A program made the translations under genes and the position numbers. From positions 1 to 27,857 of the forward strand of contig JAHBMJ010001650.1 of NCBI GenBank assembly GCA_018398765.1: a stretch of DNA of 27,857 nt. Reading direction: 5' to 3'. Positions 11,201 through 21,959 of this stretch are shown here, piece by piece. Origin of the DNA: Chromera velia (taxonomy: Eukaryota; Sar; Chromeraceae). Below the pieces are notes generated by a model. That model made no database searches. It was not told the origin of the DNA and was given only the letters and a program-made list of their open reading frames with translations. How positions within the stretch are numbered: the first letter of the stretch is position 1; each line of letters starts with the position of its first letter.

Positions 11201-14200
11201 GCCTGCCATTAACCCGGCAAAGAGGTTCACATCCTCTCTCGATATGCCGATGTCTCCAGATTCTCTGCTGTCATTGCCGATTGTCGAATCGAATGCAGAG
11301 GCGGCTATATGTCCGTTGACACTGATTGACTGAGTGACGTGTTGACCTTCTGCCTTAATTACTGCATGCTCTATCGGCTGACTTCTCAAAGGACGGAACA
11401 AGGAATTGCCCCCGAAGCTGAAGTAAGAGGAGTCTGCAGCTCTAGGAGCGTCAAATGCTTTGTTGGCCCAGGCGTCCCCATCAACGTCAGCCTCCCTTCT
11501 CGCACGTCTCTTGCCTGCCTCATAATCTGCATTGTCATCCGACTCCCACAGCAGCAAAGCGCCTTCTTCCTCCCCTCCCCATACATTCGCATCTCGCCAA
11601 ACTGCATCTCTCCACAATTCTCCTGTAGTCCTCCTCCCCCTGTCTTCACTCTTTTCCTCATCGTTTCCACAGGAAGAGGAGGAGGAGGGGAAAGGAATCT
11701 TGGAGTCGTCCCCTTTCGGACAATAGAAGGGGGCGAATCTGTATGCCCTCTCTGACCCCAAATCGCCGAAAGGGGCCCCACTCGAAGAGGAAGAGGAGGG
11801 CCCAAAGGATTGATCGCCTAAAGGAAGGGGGGTGAAGGAGAGCAGACTTGGGAGCTGGGCAGAGATGCTGGAGGGTGCTGTCTGGTCGTCAGATGCGGAG
11901 GAGGCAGGATCACTTCTTTCGCCCTCCCTTCCCTGGTCCCTTTCTGCCGGTGCGCTTTCTGCCCCTGCAGCCTCTTCACCTCCGAGTCCTCTCAGGGCTC
12001 CTTCCCCTTCTTTCCCCTGACCGCCGAGAACGTCGAAAAGATCATCCAGCCCCGTGTCAGGAGGATCGCACGGAGATAAGTCTGGGAGGAGAAGCGACAG
12101 ATGTCTCATGTGCTGCGTGACGAATGCGACCAGACACCCCCCAACCCGCCCTTCTGGCACCGGCTGCAGTGTGTCACAGCAAGAGTCACTCCTCTGCAGA
12201 GAGGAACGAGCGAGGCGCGCGTACCCGTCTTCTGCCTCCTCTGTCTCGTTCGTCTCTGGAGGTAGTTGCACAGGGGGGTGTTTTGCGTGTCTCAAGAACG
12301 TTGGCTTTGCACACTCGAGCAAATCCTCCAGTTCGAGCCTGACCCTTCTCCACCTTCTCCGAGAAACGTCGAGAGAGGAGGACTGGTGGACAGCCTCCAC
12401 ACTTCGGGGCTCCTTGTGGAGCCACCAGAGGGACCTGGCACGTGGAAGGAATTTGTAAATGGAATGCGATTGTGCACAAAGAATCGAATTGTCATTTGTT
12501 TCTTCTTCATGAGAAAACGTACATGTGGAGAATTCAGGCAAGTGATTGGATAGATTTGTGCTATTATGCATGCTTACTTGTGATTATTCGTGCAAACGTA
12601 AGAGAGCTTTTTTTAGCCAGATGAGCCATCGATCACAAGGAGGCAAAAAGGCCAAACGGCGCAAAATTGAGGGAAGCGAGATGAGGCTACGAAGAAAACC
12701 TTTCTGCCGACAAGTCGACACACACAAGCGGACTCGAAAACACCGATGAAGACTATGAGAACATTCCTTCCTATTGTGAGAGAGGGTTCTTCCGAATTGT
12801 TCCGGCACACTGCACTCAGAATCAGCAAAGATACAAATGCTTTTTTTTTCTCCGCTTGTGCTACCTTCTTCAGCAAGAAAACTGCACCTCATGGCACCGA
12901 CTGACTCTTGAAGGCAGTGATTGACAGAGAGCAGTTTTGTGTCTTCAACTGTTCTCAGTCTCTCCACTCCCCTCACAAAAAAGTCAGAGAGAAGATTACT
13001 GCGTTCCCTGGGGAGCGGGAGTCTCGAACGGATTTCCTTCCAAGATTCTTCCACAGGCGTTGACGCAGAGGGCAGCTCACCCGCCCCTCCGTGATCTCTC
13101 TCCCGTCCCCCGTCTCCGCCCCCTGAGACAGTATCAAGAACCCCCGAGAGATCCGCCATACCTCCATCAGCCGGTCTCTCTTCCACGAGCCTCTCGAATC
13201 TAGCGGCAATGCGCACCATGTTCAGCATCTGCAGGTCAGCATTTGAAGAAAGAAAACAAGGGCATTCTGTGAAAGAAAGCCTTGATTGGCTCTGTATGTA
13301 TGCGCCCTTTCTTTATTTTTTCAGGGCTGGCCAGCCAACACTCTACTTGGACAACCCAAAGAGCAAATGAACAAAAATAAAATACACGAATGCAAACGGA
13401 ACACGCAAAATAGGACGACATAGAACGATCACAAGAGTCACAAGAAACTTCCACATGTCTCTCTTTAACACAAATGGATGGTCAGACCAACCAAGGGATC
13501 AACAAGTAATCAAGGAAGGAAAGAGGCTGTGCAATCAAATAGACCCATTCACCTTCTTCAGAGTGTCCACCAGCTGCGGACACCTGCCGAGGCTCAATCT
13601 GTCTCGTTGCCTGGCTTTTCTCTCGTTCCTCCAAGCTTCGGCTATGCATGCAGACCGCATTTTTTCCTTTCTTTCCTCCTCCTTTTCGTCTTCCTTTTTG
13701 TCCTCACGCCTCCCCCTTCCCCCCCCTTCGGGTCGACCCCTGACTGAGCCTGCAGCTGAAGGCGGGGCCTCTGGTTCTGCCTCTGTCTCGTCCCCTCTGT
13801 GAGTGTGCGTTGCAACTGAGTGCTCCTCCAGTTCCGATCCTTTGCCTCCCAACCGTTTCTTCAAATTCTCATCTGAGTATTGGGGAAGAGAATTTTCTGG
13901 AAGGTCCTCAGGTTCCTCTTCAGGGTCGTTCCACACGACGTAGAGGTCCCCTTCCTCCTCTAACAAAGAGCGGGACCCTTCTTGCGCTCCCCCCTTTTTG
14001 TTTTTGGAAGGTTCATCCTCTATCTTTTTCTGTCCGTGATGACCCTTCTTGGACTGGTTCGGCTTCAGAGGGGGAGTCTGTTTTTTCAACCCCTTCTCGA
14101 TCCTCCACTGGCCTAAGACTGCCAGGGTTTCGGCTTGGAGGGCTCTCCCCTGAGGTTGCAATCGCCTCTTTTCTTGCTCGATCGCTTCAGTCAGACAGAC

Positions 14201-15561
14201 TGCGCAGTGGGACGCGTGTTTTCTGTTCGTGTGTCGATGAGCCGAGCCAAAGGATTGACTCGGGTCCACTGGAGCATCAATGAAGAGATCAGCGCGTTCT
14301 TCGTCTTCTTCTTCTTCTTCCTCGTATAGATCAGGTGGGCAGTCCTCAGGGGGGGGGGAGACTTGAGGGTCGGGGGGGAAACGAACTCCTTCCGACCAGA
14401 GATTGGGGAGGCTTCGGGGGTTTACAGGCGGTTCTTTAACAAAGGGACGGGATAGATGACTGGAGAGAAAGTAAGGGGGACGCATTGATTGCTCGGCCCC
14501 TTTCCTTTTTTGTGGAGCTTGAAACTTGTCATATGAAACTTCCGGCACTGGGGGGGACGCTGGCAGGTTGAACTTTTTTCTCTCAGGGGAAAGAGGAAGA
14601 AAAGAGGGAGGAAGACCATTCATCTTCGGAAACCGTTTGCCCCCCGTCCCCCCACCGTTTGTCTTCATATTGATACGGTCAATGAAAGCTTCTGAATCTG
14701 CACGTGTGAGGATCGTCTCTCCTGTATCCCCTGCGGCGCCTAATTGAGAACCCGAACCGATAGGCCGCATTTTTCGAAAAGGCCACGCCGGCAGCCCCCC
14801 TTTCAACCTTGCCGCCTCAGCCATGCACGAGGAGGCTGCCCCGAAGGACGCGTGGCCCTGTTGCAGGGGGGGCAGCACCGCCACGCTCTTGCTGCGAGAC
14901 GGCCCTGTGGCTCCATAGTTGAGCACCATCCAGTCAGGCTCCAGCGTCTTCACAGAGATACCCTCAGGAGGGGGGGTGGAGAGACGACTGGGGGCCATGC
15001 GGGGTGCCTCTGTCCCTGCATGTAAGAGCCAGGGAACAGCAGCAGCACACGAACATGCAGAGGTCATTCAATGACATGCACATGCAGTCAGGAGCTTCGC
15101 CGGACAGTGAGTGACTCTTGATGTGAAAGCGGGGACATCGACGGGCAGGCACGCCCTATTTTAGAGAGACAGGCGAAATGGTGACTTTTCAGGCTTTGCA
15201 AGTCGAGCAGAGGCACAATGGAGCCATGAAAATAAGGAGGGTGCGGATAGCAACTTGCTTAGTCTAAGGCGAAATGCAGCCTGGGCCATCAGACATAGGA
15301 GGCTCCACCATTCACTCATGCAGACAGAGAAAGGCAGAAGGACATAGCTGACTGTGCGACCGCAGAATGGAGCACGGCATGCGCGACAAGGGAAAGGTAC
15401 GCTGAGCGAAGGCCCGTCTACAGGCATCCATTTCTGGATATGAAATGCATGCATCGCATATGCACTGTCAACATTGACTCACCAAAGTACAGTCTCTCTG
15501 CCTCGGCAAGTCGCTGGAACTGCCGGCTCAAGCTGTCTGTCTTTCGCTGGTCCTTCGCCAT
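8249..15561 (-). CDS. Large multi-exon gene, acidic proline-rich low-complexity protein, unknown function
   Basis: Proposed exons, in transcript order: 15561-15483 (MAKDQRKTDSLSRQFQRLAE start), 15015-13553, 13228-12888, 12434 to about 11.2-11.4 kb, 11073-10665, 9781-9583, 9207 to 9055 or 9028, possibly 8898 to 8866 or 8821, and 8620-8249 (stop TGA). The joins 1-2 (phase 1), 2-3 (phase 0), 3-4 (phase 2), 5-6 (phase 2) and 6-7 (phase 0) all agree, which is strong support for one gene. The donor of exon 4 is unresolved; it must be phase 1. The product is roughly 1,350-1,400 residues. Visible features are an EEEEEEDEE stretch, Pro-rich segments, Ser runs in exon 4, a basic/acidic helix (KKEDEKEEERKEK), a KEMQDHVRQLIRQ helix and a C-terminal part rich in Pro, Tyr and Gly. 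There is no signal peptide, membrane segment or enzyme motif. It resembles scaffold or cytoskeleton-associated proteins only in composition, so function is unknown. Confidence 0.75.
8926..9050. repeat. CT-rich (minus strand GA) tract, probably intronic
   Basis: A dense ctctcc/ctct tract lies between the acidic exon ending near 9055 or 9028 and the next candidate exon at 8898. On the minus strand it would read as an Arg/Glu repeat (ERERGRGRGRE). Good donors at its upstream edge (GAG|GTCGGT and ACG|GTGAGA) suggest it is intron sequence rather than coding. Confidence 0.6.
9786..9899. repeat. Short tandem repeats (GAAC)n and (GATT)n at an intron 3' end
   Basis: A (gaac) run at about 9786-9803 abuts the 3' end of the intron before exon 9781-9583, and a (gatt) run lies at about 9880-9898. 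On the minus strand the first forms the CGTTCGTTCAG acceptor context. Confidence 0.75.
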
Positions 15562-16262
15562 TTTCTTTTGTGGTCTTCGCTGCTTGCAGACTTATGCAAT
15601 CATACCGTCGCGACACATAATCGAATCAACGTACGTCAGGAGACAGTGTCTGTACAGCGCTCATCTTGAGTGAATTGCATGCTTCTTTTGCAAAGCAAAC
15701 AAAAATGATCAGAAACCTGAATGGATCATCAGTATGATCCAGTAGAAAAGACTGAATTGACAGACTGCATGGTCAATCATCTCTGCAGGTGTATTCAGAG
15801 TCTGGATTATCAGGACAATCAATATATTCGATCATACACTGCATGAAGAAGAACAAAAATGCATGCATGGAGCCGGTTGGGGACGCGTATATGCAGAGCT
15901 CGATCATATAGATCTATTAATTTCTCCGCGTCGCGTGCTCCGCGCGCGGCGGCCCTGCATGCATGGCGCGGACTCTGCATGCATGGGCATGCGAGACTGC
16001 CATGAGACTATATGAGACTGCCATGCACTGAGCCGTCTCCATGCCGTCTCCTCCATGCATCCGCCATCTCCAGACATTTCCAGGTATCTCCAGTCACCTT
16101 GCTCCCTCGATATCATTCCGACACAGAAATTCGGAATTCTTCTACACGCCATTTTAATCTACCAGGGGGGCCCATCTTCAACGTTTCCTCGAGTTAGATA
16201 ATGAGCTTTGCCTGAGTGTAACCGGGACCGCCTATCCATCTAAGGGAATTAAGTCTCGACCC
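15562..16262. promoter_or_regulatory. Divergent promoter region with TGCATGCA octamers
   Basis: This 701-bp spacer separates the start codons of two divergent genes. TGCATGCA occurs at 15860-15867, 15956-15963 and 15976-15983, with GCATGC at 15987 and ATGCAT at 16054. The octamer is a known ApiAP2 binding motif in apicomplexans, which are relatives of chromerids. A GC-rich stretch (15925-15955) adjoins the cluster. The regulatory role is inferred. Confidence 0.5.
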
Positions 16263-17658
16263 ATGTCATCAAGCGACCGCCCTCGTCTAGATGTGAGTGC
16301 AATAAAGGTAGAACCCAATGAGTGCCCCGTGAACAGTGAACTTCATTTAAGTTTGGCTTTCACTTCTGACAAGCCCCTTTCGAATGCTCGATGGAGGGTT
16401 TCGTATGTTGTTGACACCGTCTACAAGCGAAAGAAGATCGCTCTTGGAGAGACGGAAGCAACCTCTGTACCGGCACAGGAACACACGGAAATGAAATTCC
16501 ACGTGTCCCGAGTGCCCACTGAGGGCCTGACGGAGGAGGTCCTGGCAAACGCAGGGTCAGTTTTGGGTCGACGTTAGTTGGGGTGCAGGGACGTATCCTC
16601 AGACTTCTCGAGCCTACCCCGTTCAGAATCAGGAGGCAGGGACCGAGGCGGTGTCACAGGGAGGCAGGAAGAATTTCAGGAGATTTTGCTGGAAGGAAGG
16701 AAGGAAGGAAGGAAGAAAGGAAGGAAGGAAGGAACATGTATTTCCGATCATGTGAGAGAGATGAGGTCTGTAGAAGAACATCAAGGAAGGAAGATAGATG
16801 AGGTCTGTAGAAGAACATCAAGGAAGGAAGATAGATGAGGTCTGTAGAAGAACATCAAGGAAGGAAGATAGATGGGGTCTGTAGAAGAACATCAAGGAAG
16901 GAAGATAGATGAGGTCTGTAGAAGAACATCAAGGAAGGAAGATAGATGAGGTCTGTAGAAGAACATCAAGGAAGGAAGATTCGACATGCACTGATGCACA
17001 CATGCAAGCAAGGGTCTGGTCTGGGATGATTCCGACAGAGCGAACGCACAGAAGCGGTTGTCAACGTGTCCGTCTATGTGCAGATTGTTGATAGCGACAT
17101 TAGTCGTTGGGGAGGAGGAAGAAGAAGTGTGCGACATCAAGATGGTCAGCTCATCACGTGGACATGGGCAACGTAAGAATGCAAGTCTCCAACAGTTCCT
17201 CCCATGCTTTTCACACTGGTTCTGCTTCAAGAAAACCGCACGCTCTTTCGGTTTCGGTTAGCCTTTCGGTTCTCTGCCTTTCACTCTCGGTCACTGTCCT
17301 ACACTTCCGTGCGACGGTTTGCCATTTTTCGCCCTGCATGCAGCGATGATCCTCATACCCCGAGAATGATACTTGCAAGTGTGAATGGCAAATTGACGAA
17401 GTCACAGGTTGACAAACAAACAGACTGACTAACTGATGGACTTGCTGACTCGCCGGGTGACTGGCTCGCTGGGTGGCTGGCCATCCGTTTTTTTCTTTGT
17501 TCGTGTTTCTTCAAAGGCAGGCAGACAGACAGACAGACAGACAGACAGAAAGACACGCACAAAAAGAATTCGGGGCCGGGGGAGAGGGGAGAGAGAGGGG
17601 GGGGGCGGGGAGGGAGGGAGGGAGAAAGGAAGCAAAGAGCCAAGAAAAAAGGTAATCA

Positions 17659-17703
<45 letters not shown>

Positions 17704-17959
17704 CAGACAGACAGACAGACAGAAAGAAAGAAAGAAAGAAAGAAAGAAACTGCAAAAGAGGAGGAAACTTCAGGAGACCCGTATGTACGTCTGGTCGTCA
17801 AGCTAAGAATTCAATTAATCTGGATAAAGGCATCTACCGTGCAAGGTTCGCAAAGCATGTGCAGCATTTCATTCCTCTTTCCGCCCTTTGCAGGTAACGC
17901 AGGTCGAGAAAGACGACAGTGGGATCCTGGTCCGCAATGTTTTCAATCCCTTGTTGTGA
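16263..17959 (+). CDS. Small conserved-looking 139-residue protein, three exons
   Basis: Exons are 16263-16555 (phase 2 end, donor GTCAGT), 17084-17144 (phase 0 end, donor GTCAGC) and 17894-17959 (stop TGA). All phases agree. The protein begins MSSSDRPRLDVSAIKVEPNE and contains alternating strand-like segments (LHLSLAF, RWRVSYVVDTV, MKFHVSRV, LLIATLVVG, VCDIKM). It ends VRNVFNPLL. The pattern suggests a small single-domain beta-sandwich protein. The overall shape seems familiar from a conserved eukaryotic family, but I cannot name it with confidence and give no symbol. There is no signal peptide or membrane segment. The gene is head-to-head with the large minus-strand gene; both introns are packed with tandem repeats. 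Confidence 0.78.
16689..16736. repeat. (GAAG)n microsatellite in intron 1
   Basis: An almost pure ggaa run with one interruption (gaagaaagg) lies in the first intron of the small gene, just before the 37-bp minisatellite that shares its ggaaggaag core. Confidence 0.9.
16760..16981. repeat. 37-bp minisatellite, six copies, in intron 1
   Basis: The unit begins gatgaggtctgtagaagaac and ends ggaaggaagata. Copies start at 16760, 16797, 16834, 16871, 16908 and 16945. They are nearly identical: copy four has gatgggg for gatgagg, and the last copy loses its final base match. The homogeneity implies recent expansion. One frame of the array is open and should not be mistaken for a protein. Confidence 0.95.
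17515..17749. repeat. Cluster of microsatellites in intron 2
   Basis: In order: (CAGA)n at about 17517-17550, G-rich/GA tract at 17575-17625, (GA)n at 17663-17695, (GACA)n at 17696-17722 and (GAAA)n at 17722-17748. All are purine-rich on the plus strand and lie within the second intron of the small gene. Apparent long open frames on both strands here are repeat artefacts. Confidence 0.9.
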
Positions 17960-18879
17960 CAAGATAGACTTAAAGCAAATTCCTAGGCAAATTCCAAAGC
18001 AAATTTTATTATTGAGTCAGATTTACACAGTACGGTTAGGAGTAACGAAAGTAGGATGGTTACTAGGCGGCCACTAGGCCGCCCGGTTACCAATTTTGAG
18101 GTTACGGTAGTAATGTTCCGATCATAGTGGTAGTAGCTAAAAACAGGCAAATTTGGTCACATTCTGAGTCAAACTTAACATACAAAACCAATTTCAGACT
18201 AGTAAAAATCATATTTTTGACATTCATTAAAAGTTCATTCTAGTAAAACTCAATGTTCATCATTTTATGACTGAACTATAACCACTATCTCATTATGTAT
18301 AGCCTATATATTATTTGAGTATGATCATTTTAGGGCTTTGAATAGTTAATGAGTTAAGTGGTTAGGCTTTAAAATAGGTTTTGCAACTGTTTTTACCCGA
18401 GTTTTTCCTTGAAGTACCATGGTAGTGGTACACACCTTCAAGTTCGCTGGTTACCATCTCATGGTTACCAAACTGACAGTAACTCGCTACTGGCTAAAAG
18501 GGGCCAGTAGTAACTCCTAACTGTACTCTGTAGTCAGATTGACAGCAACTTTATAACTAGTAGCCGTATAAGCAAATTTAATTGAACTTGCAAAAAGTAA
18601 GCTGCAATTGGTAACGCTGGGGATTTCTCATATATAAAATTCGATCACTTTTAAAACTGAAATATTATGTTAACACTAGCGGGAAATCTTGAAGTAACTT
18701 CTACTATATATAGTAACTGAATATCTCTAAAAAAATCTAATAACTTTTAGAAAAAGCGACAGAGGGCTTCAAACAATGGAAGGTGCAATGGGCAGACATA
18801 GGTAGAGAGAGTTTTGGGGGGGTTGACAATATGGGTGAGTTTGTAGCCCCAGTTCGAGACTTACAGACATGCAGCACAA
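17960..18879. other. Intergenic with short palindromes, no gene seen
   Basis: This AT-rich spacer lies between the small gene and a retroelement fragment. It contains a perfect 7-bp hairpin (GGCGGCC/GGCCGCC, 18066-18083, loop 4) and an 8-bp hairpin (CTACTGGC/GCCAGTAG, 18487-18510). A recurring ggttacc/gtaac theme appears at about 18058-18110 and 18450-18515. It may be the remains of a mobile element; no coding support. Confidence 0.5.
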
Positions 18880-19725
18880 CGTCAGAAAGAAGGAGGCATA
18901 GGCACATGGCTGAACATGATTCCAAGGGAGAACGATAATGCTAATTTTTCCCCTTTAGAATTTAGGGATGCTATGGCTTTGCATCTCGGAGCTGAGTTGA
19001 TGGATGCACCTGAAAGGTGTGATGGCTATGGGCAAGTATGGAGCACCCGACATGCAGAGGCATGTAAGAGGGGGGGGTTAATACATAGAAGGCATGATGA
19101 GGCAGTGACTGTCACTGTGTTGGCACTGAAAGCAACTATAAGCGTTCAATTGTTGCTTGAAGAGGTATGAAGAGGCAGAGTTTTAGGCCACTCTCCATGC
19201 AGTGATCCAAAGTGATCCGAAGGAGGGGGGAGGAGAGGAGAGGGTTGCCAGGATTAGAAAAAGATCTAAGGATTCGTTCGCTGTTCAACTCTCAGTGCAA
19301 CGCAGTCTTTGATGTTCGGCTAGCTGACTGTGATCAGTAGAGCTATCTCCGGCTGAGTGTTGCAGAGATTCTTGTAGATTCTTGCTGCACACAAAAGGCA
19401 GAAGAATGGGTTGTACTGGGGAGCGTACGTAGAGGCTCGCACGGATTTCGCACCGTTTGTGGCCTCCACCGATGGGGCACTTGCTCCAGCGGCAATAGCT
19501 GTCTTGAGAGTGGCAGTCCATGAAATTTACCAGAGAACGGGGATGTCAGCAACAAGAGTGAGGGGTGCAGTCAAAGCTCGTATGCAAAAAGCGATTCTGC
19601 GAGTGTCCGTCTACTACATGCGGGGGGAGCGGCGATCTCGCAGACAGACAGTGGAGGGGTGTTTCAGTTTAGCAGGATCGATTGCAGCAATACAGGCCCC
19701 TAGAGATGATGGTGACTGGGCTTAG
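18880..19725 (+). pseudogene. C-terminal fragment of a non-LTR-like retroelement protein (copy 1)
   Basis: The plus-strand pieces follow the order known for C-termini of restriction-like-endonuclease retroelements. First comes FRDAMALHLGAEL, then a zinc-finger-like motif with one Cys replaced (CDGYG...RHAEAC) and KRGGLIHRRHDEA (18916-19170). After a degraded gap there is an NAVFDVRLADCDQ segment followed by an in-frame TAG (about 19296-19340). Then comes a frame change into DFAPFVASTDGALAP and AVKARMQKAILRVSVYYMRGE (to the TAG after 19722). The fragment is homologous to copy 2 at 24192-24860. It has at least one nonsense codon, a frameshift and a lost zinc ligand, so it is dead. No RT domain lies upstream. 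Confidence 0.7.
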
Positions 19726-20525
19726 GCCCTTAGGCAGGCCTAGCATTTGCATCTAATAAAAACAAGCATAAAATATATTAAAATATAGTGTCAAAAAAAA
19801 AAAAAACTATCGCCAACTTGCCCGATCGTTGCCCTATTGCCTCGGGGGGCAGCTCAGCTCTGCTGAGATCAGCCGAGAGGCCCTGAGATCGCACGCATCC
19901 GCATAACGCATTTTTTTATTTTTTGGGGGGGGATTCGGTTCTGTCTCCGTCACGGTCGATGTCGCCCAAATTCCATAATATGCCCCTCAAGCAATTAACT
20001 CGCATGGAGCTGCGATCGCATTATGATATTATATACATACTTCGCTCTTCATGATACGTGCCCCTCAAGTAACTTGCACGGAGTTAATTGTATATGTGTT
20101 TATACGCAGTCCCGAAAAGCATATTTTACGCACGTTGCCATGGCCCCCGCCATTTGCCCATGCATGCATTGCAGGTAAGACATGCCCAAGCCTCTGATGG
20201 TTTTCATCATGCAATCAAATTATAGCCGACCCCCTAAGTGGCCCCCCGAGGCACTCACCCAACTGGTTGGGTGTATCCCATATATATATAGCTATATAGC
20301 TGGGCACAACGAATCGACAACGATGTCAAATCGATCAGCGATTGATCTGACATGACTGTCAGATCTTGGCATAACGATTCTGTACAATATCGATCTACAA
20401 CAACTGCACATGTTGATGCATATTGATATATACAATTGATGTGATTATTGTCACGCACATGCAAACGACGTTTTCAATATTCAGTCCGACCCACAAACCG
20501 TGACATCGATGTTTCGACACGTCAA
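19726..20525. other. Intergenic, no gene seen
   Basis: The stretch has an A run (about 19790-19806), a G-rich run near 19925, a short ta-rich palindromic segment (tatatatatagctatatagct near 20280) and a TGCATGCAT site near 20161. No frame with coding character or splice support was found. Confidence 0.55.
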
Positions 20526-20655
20526 GGCCTGAACTTTCTCCCTGGCTTTGGGTCTGGTCATCATGGGCCCTTCTGCTAGGCTCTATACTTCCTTTTCCTC
20601 TACGTGTCAGTCAGTTTGCGCTTCTGCTTCTTTCTGTATCTCTCCATCTCTCTGG
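20526..20655. repeat. Dispersed repeat, copy A
   Basis: A segment of about 130 bp, from ggcctgaactt to catctctctgg, recurs at 21833-21959 in the same orientation with roughly 80-85% identity by eye. The tail cttctgcttctttctgtatc with the following tctccatctctctgg is identical in both. Confidence 0.8.
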
Positions 20656-21150
20656 CCCTCTCCATATCTTTCACATTCCCTCTCCCGTCCGTCCGTGCGT
20701 GTCAGTGTGAGTGTAAGTAAATAAGTAAGTAAGTAAGTACATATGTGTGGGTGGCCGGCGGTGAGAAGGAATTCAGCAGAAGAGAAGGACAGAAGTCAGA
20801 AAGGGGATTCCGAAGCACAAAGAGAGGAAAAGCTAATCTTAACCCCAAAGGGGATCGATTTTTCCTTCACAGGAAAGCGCAGGTTGTTTTTGAGAGTTTA
20901 CGCTGTTGACAAGTACTCTCACGTTACGGTGGCCGTCACGTCTGTCCTTCGATCACTCGAGAGTGTCTCCATCGCGCCCCTGCCCCCTTTTATGTGTAGT
21001 CATATCTGTGGGTCTGGGGAGTGGTAGTGCAGTCTCGTGTGAGAGATGAAGCAGTGAATGGTGAAAACGCTTGGGTTGTAGTTCCCTCGATGTTTTCAGG
21101 TTCAGATTAACTGCTTTCCAGCTTTTTTGCTTCGTTCCTAGAGATAAAGA
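20656..21150. other. Spacer with (AAGT)n and one weak open frame
   Basis: An (AAGT)n run lies at 20713-20739. An open frame at 20743-21027 (plus) has an acceptor-like ttccttcacag at about 20862-20872 and a hydrophobic stretch (RLFLRVYAVDKYSHVTVAV). It has no recognisable domain and no partner exon, so I do not call it a gene. Confidence 0.4.
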
Positions 21151-21152
21151 GT

Positions 21153-21244
21153 CAACGGAAAATAAAGAGAAGAAGAAAAAAGAAAGCCGACAAGTGAATG
21201 CAAGTAAGACAAACAAGGAAAGGGGGAAAAAAACGAACGAATGA

Positions 21245-21276
<32 letters not shown>

Positions 21277-21450
21277 ACGAAAGAAAGAGAAAACAAGAAA
21301 GATAAGGAAGGATGAAAGGAAAGAAGGAGGCATGGAACAAAGAATGGAAGGAAGAAAGGAAAGAAGAAAATAGGAATAAAGATAGGAAAAAAGACAAGTT
21401 GAACGGGAGGGAAGAAGAGACAGAAAGGAACTAGTAGAAAAAGAGAGAAA
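21153..21450. repeat. Polypurine tract with (GAAA)n
   Basis: About 300 bases are almost purely A and G on the plus strand, with a (gaaa) run at 21242-21290 and gaaggaag variants after it. Minus-strand frames across it read as Phe/Ser/Leu repeats and are artefacts. Confidence 0.85.
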
Positions 21451-21832
21451 GGGCTAGAGGCATGACTGGCCTACAGAGTGGTGTTGCTTTCCCTTTTGTG
21501 CTGTTCCTTCCAACCCACTCATCCCTTTGTCGAAGGAAAGGAGTCAGGCCGGATAGCCGGTAGACATCACTAGGACACAATAGAAGAAGAGAATCTGGTT
21601 TTGATTGACTCGCCCTAAGGCTTCAAGTTTCGTTTCCTTGTACTAAATTGTTCATCATTTGCATTGATTCATTTGCGCCTTTTTGTTGCTCTCTTCCCTT
21701 GTCCCTGCCGCCCTTTGTTTTTCTGCAAGGTTGCAGGGCAGAATGGGGGAGGGAGACGTACATTGCGGCTTCTGAGTGGTGGTTAGGGACTTTTCTCGCC
21801 CTTCCTCTCCGGCCGGCAGCATTCCTTGTGGG
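21451..21832. other. Intergenic, no gene seen
   Basis: This stretch lies between the purine tract and dispersed repeat copy B. Overlapping short frames on both strands (for example around 21623-21951) have no domain, biased composition and no splice partners. Confidence 0.5.
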
Positions 21833-21959
21833 GGCCTGAACTTGTGAAGCTTTGGATCCGGTCGTTGTGGGCCGTTCTGCTGGGCTCTCTGCTTCTTTTT
21901 CCTCCATGTATCAGTCAGTTTGCACTTCTGCTTCTTTCTGTATCTCTCCATCTCTCTGG
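21833..21959. repeat. Dispersed repeat, copy B
   Basis: Same orientation partner of 20526-20655. The right flank of both copies is a gtgagtgtaagt/gtgagtaagtgaa-type degenerate repeat, so the true unit may extend further. Confidence 0.8.

Noticed and set aside
11339-12458. Plus-strand frames of 60-138 residues
   Set aside because: Antisense to exon 4 of the large minus-strand gene, which has consistent splice phases.
13810-14283. 157-residue plus-strand frame
   Set aside because: Antisense to exon 2 of the large minus-strand gene.
16578-16838. Lys/Glu/Gly-rich plus-strand open frame
   Set aside because: Translation of the (GAAG)n and 37-bp repeats inside an intron.
17353-17897. Several long frames on both strands reading as CLSVCLSL or RERERERE repeats
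   Set aside because: They are microsatellite translations inside intron 2 of the small gene.
20953-21397. Minus-strand Phe/Leu/Ser-rich frames resembling membrane proteins
   Set aside because: They read through the polypurine tract; the hydrophobic look is due to TTC/TTT/CTT codons.
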